Source: Amycolatopsis keratiniphila subsp. keratiniphila (GTDB lineage Bacteria; Actinomycetota; Actinomycetes; Mycobacteriales; Pseudonocardiaceae). Taken from it: a DNA stretch of 56,553 bases. Position numbers and translations under genes: made by a program. Below, in pieces: positions 22,030-30,431 of this stretch; position 1 is the first letter of the stretch; the number at the start of each line of letters is the position of its first letter. The notes beneath the pieces were generated by a model that worked only from the letters and a program-made list of their open reading frames with translations, ran no database searches and was not told the origin of the DNA. Where the stretch lies: the NCBI RefSeq assembly GCF_001620365.2, contig NZ_LQMT02000044.1:1-56553 (forward strand), read 5' to 3'.

Positions 22030-23049
22030 GTGTCCGACGAACAGAAGCGCCCGCGCGTGCTCTCCGGGATCCAGCCGACCGCCGACTCGTTCCACCTGGG
22101 CAACTACCTGGGTGCGCTGCGGCAGTGGGTGCGGCTGCAGGACACCCACGACACCTTCTACATGGTCGTCGACCTGCACGCGATCACCGTCGAGCAGGAT
22201 CCGAAGGTGCTCCTGGACCGCACCCGCCGTTCGGCCGCGCAGCTGCTCGCGCTCGGTGTCGACCCGGCCCGCAGCGCGCTGTTCGTCCAGAGCCACGTGC
22301 CCGAGCACGCCCAGCTCGGCTGGGTGCTGGAGTGCCAGACGGGGTTCGGCGAAGCGAGCCGGATGACGCAGTTCAAGGACAAGGCCGCGAAGCAGGGCAC
22401 GGATCGCGCCAGTGTCGGCCTGTTCACGTATCCGGTCCTGCAGGCCGCGGACATCCTGCTGTACCAGGCGAACGAGGTCCCCGTCGGTGAGGACCAGCGC
22501 CAGCACCTGGAGCTGACGCGCAACCTCGCGCAGCGGTTCAACAACCGCTACGGCAAGACGTTCACCGTGCCGGAGCCGCATATCGTCAAGGACACGGCGA
22601 AGATCTACGACCTGCAGGACCCGACCGCGAAGATGAGCAAGTCCTCGTCGACCGGCAACGGCCTCATCGAGCTGCTCGAAGACCCGAAGAAGTCGGCGAA
22701 GAAGGTGCGCTCGGCGGTCACGGACACCGGCCGCGAGATCGTCTTCGACGCCGAGAACAAGCCGGGCGTCTCGAACCTGCTGACGATCCTCTCCGCGCTG
22801 ACCGACCAGCCGGTCGCCGAACTCCAGAACTCCTACGAGGGCAAGGGTTACGGAGACCTGAAGAAGGGCGTCGGGGAGGCGTTCGTCGAGTGGGTCACGC
22901 CGGTGCAGGAGCGCGTCCGGTCGTACCTGGACGACGTCGCCGAGCTCGACAAGGCCCTGGCACTCGGTGCGCAACGGGCCAGGGAAGTCGCTTCGGTGAC
23001 GTTGCGGAACGTCTACGAGAACATCGGCTTCCTTCCCCCGGCGGGCTGA
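22030..23049 (+). CDS. trpS: Tryptophanyl-tRNA synthetase
   Basis: A 339-residue class I synthetase that charges tRNA-Trp. The HIGH-equivalent is SFHLGNYLGA (about 19-28), the tryptophan pocket includes VVDLHAITV, and KMSKS is at 201-205. Length and order are those of the standard bacterial enzyme; no truncation. GTG start with leaderless geometry. The downstream YihY gene has its own promoter. In Streptomyces a trpS gene occupies a comparable position next to the SCO4848/dacA block. Confidence 0.97.
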   Translation: MSDEQKRPRVLSGIQPTADSFHLGNYLGALRQWVRLQDTHDTFYMVVDLHAITVEQDPKVLLDRTRRSAAQLLALGVDPARSALFVQSHVPEHAQLGWVLECQTGFGEASRMTQFKDKAAKQGTDRASVGLFTYPVLQAADILLYQANEVPVGEDQRQHLELTRNLAQRFNNRYGKTFTVPEPHIVKDTAKIYDLQDPTAKMSKSSSTGNGLIELLEDPKKSAKKVRSAVTDTGREIVFDAENKPGVSNLLTILSALTDQPVAELQNSYEGKGYGDLKKGVGEAFVEWVTPVQERVRSYLDDVAELDKALALGAQRAREVASVTLRNVYENIGFLPPAG

Positions 23050-23078
23050 TTCGCGCTGCGATGTCGTCGCCGTGTGGT

Positions 23079-23084
23079 TAGCGT
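23079..23084 (+). promoter_or_regulatory. -10 element (TAGCGT), leaderless YihY
   Basis: TAGCGT ends exactly 6 nt before the GTG at 23091, which decides the start of the YihY gene against the TTG at 23085. Confidence 0.5.
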
Positions 23085-23090
23085 TTGACG

Positions 23091-24113
23091 GTGGCGAATG
23101 ATGACGGCGCGAAGCCGGAACAGGACAAGCTGTTACCGCGCCTGAGGCGGAAGTACGGCTGGCTCGATCACCTCATCCGGGCCAACGACGCCTTCACCGA
23201 GCGCTACGGCAACCATTACGCCGCCGCCATCACCTACTTCAGCGTGCTTTCGGTGATCCCGATCTTGATGGTCGCCTTCGCGATCCTCAAGATCGTGCTC
23301 GCCGGCGACCAGGTGGTGACGAACCAGCTCGTCGACGGCATCAAGAAGTCGGTTCCGGAGGGGCTGAGCGATCTCGTCGGCAGCATCATCAAGGCGGCGC
23401 TCGACTCCGGCGGCGGCATCGGGGTGTTCGGCCTGCTGCTGGCCCTGTATTCGGGCGTCGGCTGGATGACCAACCTGCGTGACGCGCTGACCGCCCAGTG
23501 GGGCCAGGAAAAGCAGCAGTTGCCGTTGGTGTCGACGACGATCAAGGACCTGCTGTCCCTCGTGGGGCTCGGGCTCGCGCTGGTGATCTCGTTCGGCCTC
23601 ACCGCGGCGGGCAGCGGGGTCGGGCGGTTCCTGCTCGAACTGGTCGGCCTGGAGAACCAGGGCTGGGCCGTGTTCCTGTTGAAGGTCGCGACGATCCTGC
23701 TCGGCCTCCTCGCGAACACGCTGGTGTTCCTGTGGGTCATCGCGAGGCTGCCCCGAGAACACGTCGCGCTGCGCAGCGCGGTCAAGGGCGCGATCTTCGC
23801 CGCGGTCGGGTTCATCGTGCTTCAGCAGGCCGCGACCGTTTACCTCGGCAGCGTCACGAAGTCACCGGCGTTCACGTTGTTCGGCCCGGTGATCGGTCTG
23901 CTCGTGTTCGCGAACCTCGTGTCGCGCTTCCTGTTGTTCGTCACCGCTTGGACGGCGACGGCGAAAGAGAACCAACAGACGGTCGTCGAGCCACCCGCCC
24001 CGGTGCTGATCCATCCGAGGGTGACCGTGCAGCAGGGGCCGGGTCTGGGTGCCGTCGGCGGGGCTTTCGCGACCGGCGCCCTGCTGGGCTGGCTCGGCCG
24101 CCGCAAGTCCTGA
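23091..24113 (+). CDS. YihY/BrkB-family inner-membrane protein
   Basis: A 340-residue integral membrane protein of the YihY/virulence factor BrkB family. The diagnostic N-terminal part is RYGNHYAAAITYFSVLSVIPILMVAF (about 38-63), followed by GVFGLLLALYSGVGWMTNLRDALTAQWG. About six helices, then a cytoplasmic tail ending WLGRRKS. The molecular role is unsettled: it was once called RNase BN, now treated as a transporter-like protein. GTG at 23091 chosen by the leaderless promoter. Convergent with dacA, 2 bp between stop codons. Confidence 0.9.
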   Translation: MANDDGAKPEQDKLLPRLRRKYGWLDHLIRANDAFTERYGNHYAAAITYFSVLSVIPILMVAFAILKIVLAGDQVVTNQLVDGIKKSVPEGLSDLVGSIIKAALDSGGGIGVFGLLLALYSGVGWMTNLRDALTAQWGQEKQQLPLVSTTIKDLLSLVGLGLALVISFGLTAAGSGVGRFLLELVGLENQGWAVFLLKVATILLGLLANTLVFLWVIARLPREHVALRSAVKGAIFAAVGFIVLQQAATVYLGSVTKSPAFTLFGPVIGLLVFANLVSRFLLFVTAWTATAKENQQTVVEPPAPVLIHPRVTVQQGPGLGAVGGAFATGALLGWLGRRKS

Positions 24114-24115
24114 CG

Positions 24116-25354
24116 TTATTCGCCGGCCATGGCCTTCTTGCGCTGGTGGCCGATGACGAACGACGCGACGATGATCAGGAAGACGACCAGCGTGATGATC
24201 CACCCCGTCACGCCGAACGGGTCTTCGGCCGGGGCCGCGGCGCCGCTGTTCGACGCGCCGTCGGCGTTGGGTGCGGCGTTGGCCGGGTCCGCGTTCACGG
24301 TTTCCGGCGACCGGTATTCGATGCGCCCCACCGATTCGGCCTTGGCCTCGCGCAGCGCGATGCCGTAATCGAGCAGCTTCGCGGCCTGTTCCGTGACCCG
24401 GGTCGGGCGCTGCTCGGCGCGGAGCATCACGACCCCGACCCGGTGGCCGTTCCGGACCGCGCTGCCGGCGTAGGTGTGGCGCGCGTCGTCGGTGAAGCCG
24501 GTCTTCCCGCCGGTGAACCCGGGGTAGCTGCCGAGGAGCTTGTTGTCGTTGTAGATCGTGACGACCGGTTTTCCGCCGGTGGCCGGCACTTCGAAGCTCT
24601 TGGTCTTGACCACCTTGGCGAACTCGGGGTTCTTCATCGCGTAGTGGAAGATCAGGCTCATGTCGTAGGCGGAGGTCGACATGCCGGGGCCGTCGAGCCC
24701 GGACGGTGTCGCGGCCCGGGTGTCCGTGGCGCCGACGCGGGTGGCCAGCGCGTTCATCTTCGCCAGGGTCGCGTCCAGGCCGCCGAGCACGGTGGAGAGC
24801 GCGTGCGCCGCGTCGTTGCCCGAGTGCATCAGCAGTCCGTGCAGCAGCTGGTCCACTGTGTACTGACCGCCGGCGCCGATGCCCATGCAGGTGCACTCCT
24901 GCTCGGCGTCCTCCTTGGTGGCCACGACGATCTTGCCCGGCGGGAGTTCGGTGACCACGACCAGCCCGAGCAGGACCTTGATCAGCGACGCCGGGCGCTG
25001 ACGGGCGTGCGGATCCTTCGCCGCGATGACGTCACCGGTTTCGAGATCCTGCAGCACCCACGCCGCCGAGGTGTTCCCCTCGGGCGGGTTCAGCGCGCGC
25101 TTCGGGAGCACGAGCCCGCATTCGGCCATCCGGTCGCCGCCGACCGGTACCGGCGGCACCGGCAGCGGAGCCGGAGCGGTTTCGCCGGGGCGCGGCTTCT
25201 CGGAGGTGTCGACGGGCGGGGGAGGCGTGACCTTGTTCGCGCACGGCTGCGCCTGGGCTGGTGGCTTCGGGGCGGCTGTGGCCACCGGCGTCACCGCGAG
25301 GGCGAGCACACCGGAAACGAGGACCAGGAGCGACCGGGAGATAGCGCTGTGCAC
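24116..25354 (-). CDS. dacA: D-alanyl-D-alanine carboxypeptidase (PBP5 type)
   Basis: A 412-residue low-molecular-mass penicillin-binding protein that trims the terminal D-Ala of peptidoglycan stem peptides. Signal peptide about 1-28, a proline-rich linker (42-72), then the S11 catalytic domain with SLIK (S123, K126), SGN (178-180) and KTG (284-286). A C-terminal membrane helix (WIITLVVFLIIVASFVIG) with KK tail anchors it. GTG at 25354 is chosen because TACATT lies 6 nt upstream on the minus strand; ATG 25387 is an alternative. Divergent from the SCO4848-like gene, 43 bp apart. Confidence 0.94.
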   Translation of the reverse strand: MHSAISRSLLVLVSGVLALAVTPVATAAPKPPAQAQPCANKVTPPPPVDTSEKPRPGETAPAPLPVPPVPVGGDRMAECGLVLPKRALNPPEGNTSAAWVLQDLETGDVIAAKDPHARQRPASLIKVLLGLVVVTELPPGKIVVATKEDAEQECTCMGIGAGGQYTVDQLLHGLLMHSGNDAAHALSTVLGGLDATLAKMNALATRVGATDTRAATPSGLDGPGMSTSAYDMSLIFHYAMKNPEFAKVVKTKSFEVPATGGKPVVTIYNDNKLLGSYPGFTGGKTGFTDDARHTYAGSAVRNGHRVGVVMLRAEQRPTRVTEQAAKLLDYGIALREAKAESVGRIEYRSPETVNADPANAAPNADGASNSGAAAPAEDPFGVTGWIITLVVFLIIVASFVIGHQRKKAMAGE

Positions 25355-25360
25355 CCGAGC

Positions 25361-25366
25361 AATGTA
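25361..25366 (-). promoter_or_regulatory. -10 element (TACATT) of dacA, leaderless
   Basis: On the minus strand TACATT is followed by 6 nt and then the GTG at 25354. The other direction has CATACT 7 nt before the ATG at 25398, so both divergent genes look leaderless. Confidence 0.5.
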
Positions 25367-25397
25367 GCGTCGCCGGGCTCGCTGCATACTCAGGGGC

Positions 25398-25652
25398 ATG
25401 CGCATTTCGCGAGGTACTTCGATGTTCCTGCTGGGTTTCGGCGTGTGGTCGTGGATCATCTGGATCACGTTCGCCAAGAACCTCTGGGACAGTGACCGCG
25501 CCTGGGCCGCGGACGGCTCGCCCACCGCTTACTTCATCGTGCACGCGGTGCTGACGGTGGTCTCGTTCGTGCTCGGCACCATCATCGGACTCATCGGTCT
25601 GCGCACGCTTCGTGGCGCCAAGTCACGGGACGCGGAAAAGGCTGACGCCTGA
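25398..25652 (+). CDS. SCO4848-family small membrane protein
   Basis: An 84-residue protein with two membrane helices (SMFLLGFGVWSWIIWITFA, 8-26; YFIVHAVLTVVSFVLGTIIGLIGLR, 45-69) joined by a short polar loop and ended by a charged tail. The pattern and its place beside dacA match the SCO4848 family of actinobacteria. Function unknown; conservation with the carboxypeptidase suggests an envelope role. ATG start, leaderless-type promoter CATACT. Confidence 0.82.
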   Translation: MRISRGTSMFLLGFGVWSWIIWITFAKNLWDSDRAWAADGSPTAYFIVHAVLTVVSFVLGTIIGLIGLRTLRGAKSRDAEKADA

Positions 25653-25731
25653 TCGGGTTTTGTCGTCCTTTTGACGGTGTTGGGCACGGTCCGGCTCGCT
25701 TAGGTTCACTCCACCGAATCATGGAGGTGGA

Positions 25732-27144
25732 ATGTCCCGGATCAGACGCCTGCTCGTCCCCGCGCTCGTCGCGGCGGCGGCGGGAAGCGTGTTCGTGGCC
25801 CCGTCGGCGAGCGCCGCGCCCGCGCCGCAGTGCGACACCGCGAGCGCGCCGTTCAACTACGTGGTGCTCTACAACCCGCGTACCCCGGAGCGCAAGGTCG
25901 ACGCCGAGCTGCGCGCGAAGTGCGGCGAGAAGGTCGCTTACTACCCGGAGATCGGGGTCGCGGTGGCGACCTCGCGCAACGCCGACTTCCAGGCGAAGAT
26001 CGGCGTCTTCCGCGCCTACTCGGGCGGCCGTGACGTCGCGTTCCCGCCGGCGGCCACCACTCGCTCGACCCGCTCCGCCGTGGTCGACACCAAGGAGAAC
26101 GAAGAGACCACCAGCGTCGCGGTCGAAGAGGACCTGTCGGCCCAGCAGTGGGACATGCGGGCGATCCAGGCTCCCGAGGCGAACAAGATCTCCGGTGGCA
26201 GCCGCTCGGTGACCGTCGGCGTGCTGGACTCGGGTATCGAGCCCACCCACCCCGCGCTGAAGGCGGCCCTCGACCCGGCGGTGTCGGCGGGCTGCAACAG
26301 CGGCGCGCCCGACACCACGCCCGCCGCCTGGGCACCCACGAACTCCGACCACGGCACGCACGTCGCCGGCACGATCGCGGGCAAGGACGCCGCGCGCGGC
26401 TTCACGGGTGTCGCGCCCGGAGTCAAGCTGGCGTCGGTGAAGGTCGTGAACGACGACGGCCTGATCCTCCCCGAGGCCGCGGTGTGCGGGTTCATGTGGG
26501 CGGCGAAGCACCGCTTCCCGGTCACGAACAACAGCTACTACATCGACCCGGGCATGTTCTACTGCTCGAAGGAGCCGGGCGACGCGGCCGCGTTCGAGGC
26601 CGTCCGCCGCGCGGTGACCTACTCGACCGGACGTGGCGTGCTGAACGTCGCCGCCGCCGGCAACAGCGGTTTCGACCCGGACAAGCAGACCACCGACCCG
26701 AACCGCCCGCACCCGGTCGACGAGAGCTGCGGCATCCTGCCCAAGGCCATCGACGGCGTCGTCAACGTCTCGGCCATCGGCTACGCGGGCACGAAGTCGT
26801 CGTACAGCAACTACGGTGACGACGTCTCGGTCACCGCTCCCGGTGGCGACCGCGCCCAGCTGCCGCCCGCCGGCCAGGGTGTCGGCTGCCCGCTGTCGAC
26901 GATCTTCAACGGCGGCTACGGCGCCAAGTGCGGCACGTCGATGGCGTCCCCGCACGCCGCCGGTGTCGCCGCGCTGCTGGCGTCGCGCTACCGCCACGCT
27001 CCGCCGCGGGTGCTGACCTGGCTGCTGGAGCACCAGGCGGACGAGGTTCCCTGTGGAACCGCGGCGCCGGTCTGTGAAGGCCCGGCGAAGGACAACTCGT
27101 ACTACGGGCACGGCCGCGTCAACGCTCTGGACGCGGTGAAGTAG
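25732..27144 (+). CDS. Secreted subtilisin-like (S8) protease
   Basis: A 470-residue secreted protease. Signal peptide about 1-28 (ASA-AP), a propeptide of the inhibitor-I9-like kind to about residue 140, then the catalytic domain with D166 (VGVLDSGIEPTHP), H207 (SDHGTHVAGTIAG) and S403 (KCGTSMASPHAAGVA). The oxyanion Asn is in AAAGNSGFD. It ends with the short GHGRVNALDAVK seen in the family, without P-domain. ATG at 25732 after GGAGGTGG. A strong terminator follows (27157-27198), before the secreted carboxypeptidase gene. Confidence 0.95.
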   Translation: MSRIRRLLVPALVAAAAGSVFVAPSASAAPAPQCDTASAPFNYVVLYNPRTPERKVDAELRAKCGEKVAYYPEIGVAVATSRNADFQAKIGVFRAYSGGRDVAFPPAATTRSTRSAVVDTKENEETTSVAVEEDLSAQQWDMRAIQAPEANKISGGSRSVTVGVLDSGIEPTHPALKAALDPAVSAGCNSGAPDTTPAAWAPTNSDHGTHVAGTIAGKDAARGFTGVAPGVKLASVKVVNDDGLILPEAAVCGFMWAAKHRFPVTNNSYYIDPGMFYCSKEPGDAAAFEAVRRAVTYSTGRGVLNVAAAGNSGFDPDKQTTDPNRPHPVDESCGILPKAIDGVVNVSAIGYAGTKSSYSNYGDDVSVTAPGGDRAQLPPAGQGVGCPLSTIFNGGYGAKCGTSMASPHAAGVAALLASRYRHAPPRVLTWLLEHQADEVPCGTAAPVCEGPAKDNSYYGHGRVNALDAVK

Positions 27145-27156
27145 TTCCTCGCGTTC

Positions 27157-27198
27157 ACCGGGGCCGGTCCACCTTCGTGGGCCGGCCCCGGTTTTCTT
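27157..27198 (+). terminator. Intrinsic terminator of the subtilase gene
   Basis: ACCGGGGCCGG...CCAC pairs with GTGG...CCGGCCCCGGT around a CTTC loop (stem 27157-27192), followed by a T-rich run (TTTCTTT). Confidence 0.85.
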
Positions 27199-27261
27199 TC
27201 CTGGCTCTTCCGATGGTGTCCTCGCTACGTTGTGAGCACCTTCGACAGTGGGGAGTTCACG

Positions 27262-28479
27262 ATGTCGTTGTCCGGTCGGTTGGTTCCCGTGGTGGTGGGG
27301 CTGGCGATGCTCCCGCTCGTCAGCGCGCCCACGGCGGTGGCGGCGCCGGTGGCGCCCTGCAGCGAGGAGCCACGGGAGCTGCCCATCGACGAGTTCACCG
27401 ACTATCGCGAGATGGTGCGGGAGCTGGGGCGACTCGAACGGGTGAGCCATGGGCGAGTGGCGGTCAAGGAGGTCGGGCGGTCCAACCGCGGCCGGGTGAT
27501 CCATCAGGCGACCGTCGGGACCGGGCCGAAGGTCTTCGTGGTCTCCAGCGAGATCCATGGGAACGAGAAGACCGGCACCGACGCCCTGCTTCGGATCCTG
27601 GACTACCTCGGCACGTCGGAATCGCGGGACGCCGAGCGCCTGCGGAAGACCGTCACCTTCGTCGCGGTGCCGAAACTGAACCCGGACGGCGCCGAACTCG
27701 ACCGGCGCGGCAACGACCTGTCGTGGGCCGAGGTGCAGCGGAAGTTCCCCCAGCTGAAGGACCGGCCGCCCACCTGGAACTACCTCAGCGACGTCCTCCA
27801 GGGCGACGACTACCGCAAGCGGCCCGGGTTCGACGTCAACCGCGACTTCAATCCGGACCTGAACTACGTCCCGCGCGCGGAGGACGTCCCGGGTGCTCCG
27901 GATCAGCCGGGCTGGTTCCTCACGCCCGAGGCGCGGGCGCTGCGTTCGGTGTACCTGGAGCTGACCGCGCGGCGCGGGAAGGTGCCCGACGTGTACGTCG
28001 ATCTGCACCACCAAGGCGCGTGCGTCCGCCAGGAAGGCAGCAACCGGCTCCTCGACGTCGGCATCGACTACCCGCCGCTGCCGGACAAGTTCTTCGAGCC
28101 CGGCCAGAAGTACGCGAAGTACCGCGACGTGTACACAAAGGACGAATCGCGGCAGCTGGCGATCAGTGCGTTCAACGGGATGACGTCGCGCGGGTTCGTC
28201 GGGGCGCGGTATCCGCATGCGCCGGACCGGGATCTGCCGGGGCAGGCGCGGTGTTCGTTCGCGTTGAACGGGACCGGGACGGTGCTGTTCGAGGTGCGCG
28301 GGCAGACGCAGACGCTCGGGCAGCAGCACCGGGAGCGTTTCACGCGCGCGGTGATGACGGGGCTGTACAACATGCTGAGGGACGTGAGCACGGGCGCTGT
28401 CGGGTACATCGATCCGGAGGCTTTCGACCTGCTGCCGGGTACCGCCGACTCCGCCGCTCTGGCCCAGGTGCTCGAGTAG
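27262..28479 (+). CDS. Secreted M14 zinc carboxypeptidase
   Basis: A 405-residue secreted metallocarboxypeptidase. Signal peptide about 1-28 (VAA-PV). Zinc ligands H99 and E102 (SEIHGNE) and H249/H250 (DLHHQG); substrate-binding DVNRDFN (R194); catalytic E344 (VLFEVRGQ). These define the M14 family; the wide HGNEKTG motif fits the bacterial branch that removes C-terminal residues or cuts peptidoglycan peptides. ATG at 27262 is chosen by GGGGAG upstream. It lies between the subtilase terminator and a 47-bp hairpin; with the protease it would digest peptides outside the cell. Confidence 0.9.
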   Translation: MSLSGRLVPVVVGLAMLPLVSAPTAVAAPVAPCSEEPRELPIDEFTDYREMVRELGRLERVSHGRVAVKEVGRSNRGRVIHQATVGTGPKVFVVSSEIHGNEKTGTDALLRILDYLGTSESRDAERLRKTVTFVAVPKLNPDGAELDRRGNDLSWAEVQRKFPQLKDRPPTWNYLSDVLQGDDYRKRPGFDVNRDFNPDLNYVPRAEDVPGAPDQPGWFLTPEARALRSVYLELTARRGKVPDVYVDLHHQGACVRQEGSNRLLDVGIDYPPLPDKFFEPGQKYAKYRDVYTKDESRQLAISAFNGMTSRGFVGARYPHAPDRDLPGQARCSFALNGTGTVLFEVRGQTQTLGQQHRERFTRAVMTGLYNMLRDVSTGAVGYIDPEAFDLLPGTADSAALAQVLE

Positions 28480-28490
28480 GCCGTCGGGTC

Positions 28491-28537
28491 GTGAGGGCCT
28501 CCTTCCCTACTTTGAGGGTAGGGAAGGTGGCCCTCAC
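28491..28537. terminator. 47-bp hairpin, left of DUF559-like gene
   Basis: GTGAGGGCC... pairs with ...GGCCCTCAC around TTGAG. It follows the M14 gene by 11 bp and lies 6 bp from the stop of the convergent DUF559-like gene, so it can end both. It is a near copy of the hairpin at 29603-29649, with a compensated A-T to G-C change in the fifth base pair. Confidence 0.8.
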
Positions 28538-28543
28538 GGACCA

Positions 28544-29533
28544 TCAGGCAGCCGTAGCGAGGCGGACTTGGGGACGTGGGCGGGAGGCCGCGACCTCCCA
28601 TGCCGTCTCCAGATCCGAGACCACGGCGGCAGGATCGTTCAGCAGTTGCGAAGGCAGCGTCTGCACGACGACGATCCCAGAAGTGGCGTATCTGGTGTTC
28701 CGGTCCACAGTCCGCTGATATCCAGCTCGGTGGAAATGGAAGTCGAACGAGTCGATTTCCCATACCAGGCCGACATCATCCCACCACGCGTCCGGCCGTC
28801 CCAGGTACTTGCCGGAAACGTCGAAGAGCTCGGCATTCCAATGACTCGGAGGTGTTTTCAGCCGTCGGCTGAGCGCCTTCGCCCGTGATTCGGCCATCGA
28901 GCGGATGTCCACCCAGTCGTTCAAGAGCCGCCTGGGCACAGCGGTCCCTCGTTGAGTGCCGTGATTCAGCTCCGACAGCAGTGCCTTGGGATGACACCTG
29001 CCCTGCTGGATCGCCTCGATGAGCAGTTCTTCCGACACCAGCGGATCAACGAACCGCCGGACGGTGTCGGTCGTCGCGCGGATGAGCGGTGCGAGCGGTA
29101 CCCCGTTTCGGATCGCCGGTGTGGGTAGGCGCCGCGTCCTCTCCGTGGTCACGAACCCGACGCTTCGGATCTTCCGCTCGTGCGGTATCAAAAGATGCAA
29201 CCCCGGGTCGTCCGGCAGGGCGGACGTGCGCAGTCCATGGAGTCGGCAGGCTTCGACGCCGGTGAGCATCGACTTCGCGCCAGCGTAGAGAAGAGCTGCG
29301 GTCACCGTTTCCGACGAGGTCGGCTTCTGATCGTGCAGGAGGACGATTCCAGGCAGGAGACGCTGCCATGGGCCCCCGGGCAAGCAACGCTGGTAGATCG
29401 TCTTGCTGGGCATTTCCAGTGATTCCAGGTCGGCGACCCGGACGACGCCATTGTGGCTCCGCGCCAGCAGCAGTTCGGGATGCTGGGCCCATCTTCCTCT
29501 TTTGACCACGTGGCCCAGCTTGTCCGCCCGCAC
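28544..29533 (-). CDS. DUF559/AbiEi-like protein (Vsr-fold nuclease type)
   Basis: A 329-residue protein of the widespread actinobacterial group with an N-terminal AbiEi-antitoxin-like winged helix (about 15-60, HPELLLARSHNGVVRVADLESLEMPSKTIYQR...) and a C-terminal Vsr/PD-(D/E)XK-like domain: GRPDAWWDDVGLVWEIDSFDFHF (about 246-268, D and ExD positions) and DRNTRYATSGIVVVQTLPSQLL. Function unknown; a DNA-binding nuclease or regulator is inferred. No toxin partner is next to it. GTG start 3 nt after GGAGGCGG. The base composition looks lower in GC than the neighbours. Two DnaA boxes lie 30-56 bp upstream, and 47-bp hairpins bracket the gene. Confidence 0.65.
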   Translation of the reverse strand: MRADKLGHVVKRGRWAQHPELLLARSHNGVVRVADLESLEMPSKTIYQRCLPGGPWQRLLPGIVLLHDQKPTSSETVTAALLYAGAKSMLTGVEACRLHGLRTSALPDDPGLHLLIPHERKIRSVGFVTTERTRRLPTPAIRNGVPLAPLIRATTDTVRRFVDPLVSEELLIEAIQQGRCHPKALLSELNHGTQRGTAVPRRLLNDWVDIRSMAESRAKALSRRLKTPPSHWNAELFDVSGKYLGRPDAWWDDVGLVWEIDSFDFHFHRAGYQRTVDRNTRYATSGIVVVQTLPSQLLNDPAAVVSDLETAWEVAASRPRPQVRLATAA

Positions 29534-29562
29534 CCGCCTCCGGCAGCCTCACTTGGCGAACC

Positions 29563-29571
29563 TGTGGATAA
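29563..29571. promoter_or_regulatory. DnaA box 1
   Basis: TGTGGATAA, the exact complement of the consensus DnaA box TTATCCACA, 30 bp before the start of the DUF559-like gene. Confidence 0.6.
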
Positions 29572-29580
29572 CCGGGTGCT

Positions 29581-29589
29581 TGTGGATAA
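29581..29589. promoter_or_regulatory. DnaA box 2
   Basis: A second exact TGTGGATAA in the same orientation, 18 bp from the first. No dnaA, dnaN or AT-rich unwinding region is present, so this is not an origin. Confidence 0.6.
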
Positions 29590-29602
29590 CTCCTCGAACG
29601 CC

Positions 29603-29649
29603 GTGAAGGCCTCCTTCCCTACCTTGAGGGTAGGGAAGGAGGCCTTCAC
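29603..29649. terminator. 47-bp hairpin, after sdhB
   Basis: GTGAAGGCCTCCTTCCCTACC, loop TTGAG, then the perfect complement (21-bp stem). It starts 12 bp after the sdhB stop and probably ends the sdh operon. Almost identical to 28491-28537 and similar to 56453-56499. Confidence 0.85.
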
Positions 29650-29660
29650 GGACCGCTCCG

Positions 29661-30431
29661 TCAGACGCGCTTGAAGAGCAAAGCGCGCTTAACCTCCTGG
29701 ATCGCCTTCGTGACCTGGATACCGCGCGGGCAGGCATCGGTGCAGTTGAACGTCGTCCGGCAGCGCCAGACACCCTCGGAGTCGTTCAGGATGTCGAGAC
29801 GCTCTTCGGCACCTTCGTCACGCGAGTCGAAGATGAACCGGTGCGCGTTGACGATCGCGGCCGGGCCGAAGTACGAGCCGTCGTTCCAGTACACCGGGCA
29901 CGAGGACGTGCAGCAGGCGCACAGGATGCACTTGGTCGTGTCGTCGAACCGGTCGCGGTCGGCCTGCGACTGGATCCGCTCGCGCGTGGGCTCGTTCCCG
30001 TAGGCGATCAGGTACGGCTTCACGGCCTTGTACGCCTCGAAGAACGGGTCCATGTCGACGTACAGGTCCTTCAAAGTACGAAGGCCCTTGATCGGCGCGA
30101 TGGTGATCGTCGTCTTCTTGCCGTCCTGCGACAGCAGGTCCTTCATCAGGACCTTGCACGCCAGCCGGTTGATGCCGTTGATCTGCATCGCGTCGGAACC
30201 ACACACACCGTGCGCGCACGAGCGCCGGAACGAGAACGTCCCGTCGATGTAGTCCTTCACGTAGAAGAGCAGGTTCAGCAGCCGGTCGGTGCGCTGCGCC
30301 GGGACGTCGTAGGACTCCCAGTGCGGCTCGTTGTCGATCTCGGGGTTGAACCGGAGGATCTTCAGCGTGACGGTGATCGGCGTGTGGTCGGAGGACACGG
30401 CCTCCGACTTCTCGGGGGTGGCCGTGGTCAT
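29661..30431 (-). CDS. sdhB: Succinate dehydrogenase iron-sulfur subunit
   Basis: A 256-residue electron-transfer subunit of complex II. The N-terminal [2Fe-2S] domain has C72, C77, D80 and C92 (RRSCAHGVCGSD...LACK); the C-terminal domain carries [4Fe-4S] (CILCACCTSSCP) and [3Fe-4S] (CRTTFNCTDACP) ligands. The Asp in place of a cysteine is normal for SdhB. The ATG shares one base with the sdhA stop (TGATG), so translation is coupled. Last gene of the sdhCDAB operon, followed by a hairpin. Confidence 0.97.
   Translation of the reverse strand: MTTATPEKSEAVSSDHTPITVTLKILRFNPEIDNEPHWESYDVPAQRTDRLLNLLFYVKDYIDGTFSFRRSCAHGVCGSDAMQINGINRLACKVLMKDLLSQDGKKTTITIAPIKGLRTLKDLYVDMDPFFEAYKAVKPYLIAYGNEPTRERIQSQADRDRFDDTTKCILCACCTSSCPVYWNDGSYFGPAAIVNAHRFIFDSRDEGAEERLDILNDSEGVWRCRTTFNCTDACPRGIQVTKAIQEVKRALLFKRV

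Noticed and set aside
25591..28329. A 912-codon open frame on the minus strand
   Set aside because: It is antisense to the subtilase and M14 carboxypeptidase genes, both with full catalytic motifs; its product is Arg/Val/Gly/Leu-rich with no domains. Long antisense frames are expected at this GC content.
29563..29589. Chromosomal origin
   Set aside because: Only two DnaA boxes, no AT-rich unwinding region and no dnaA, dnaN or recF; kept only as possible DnaA sites.
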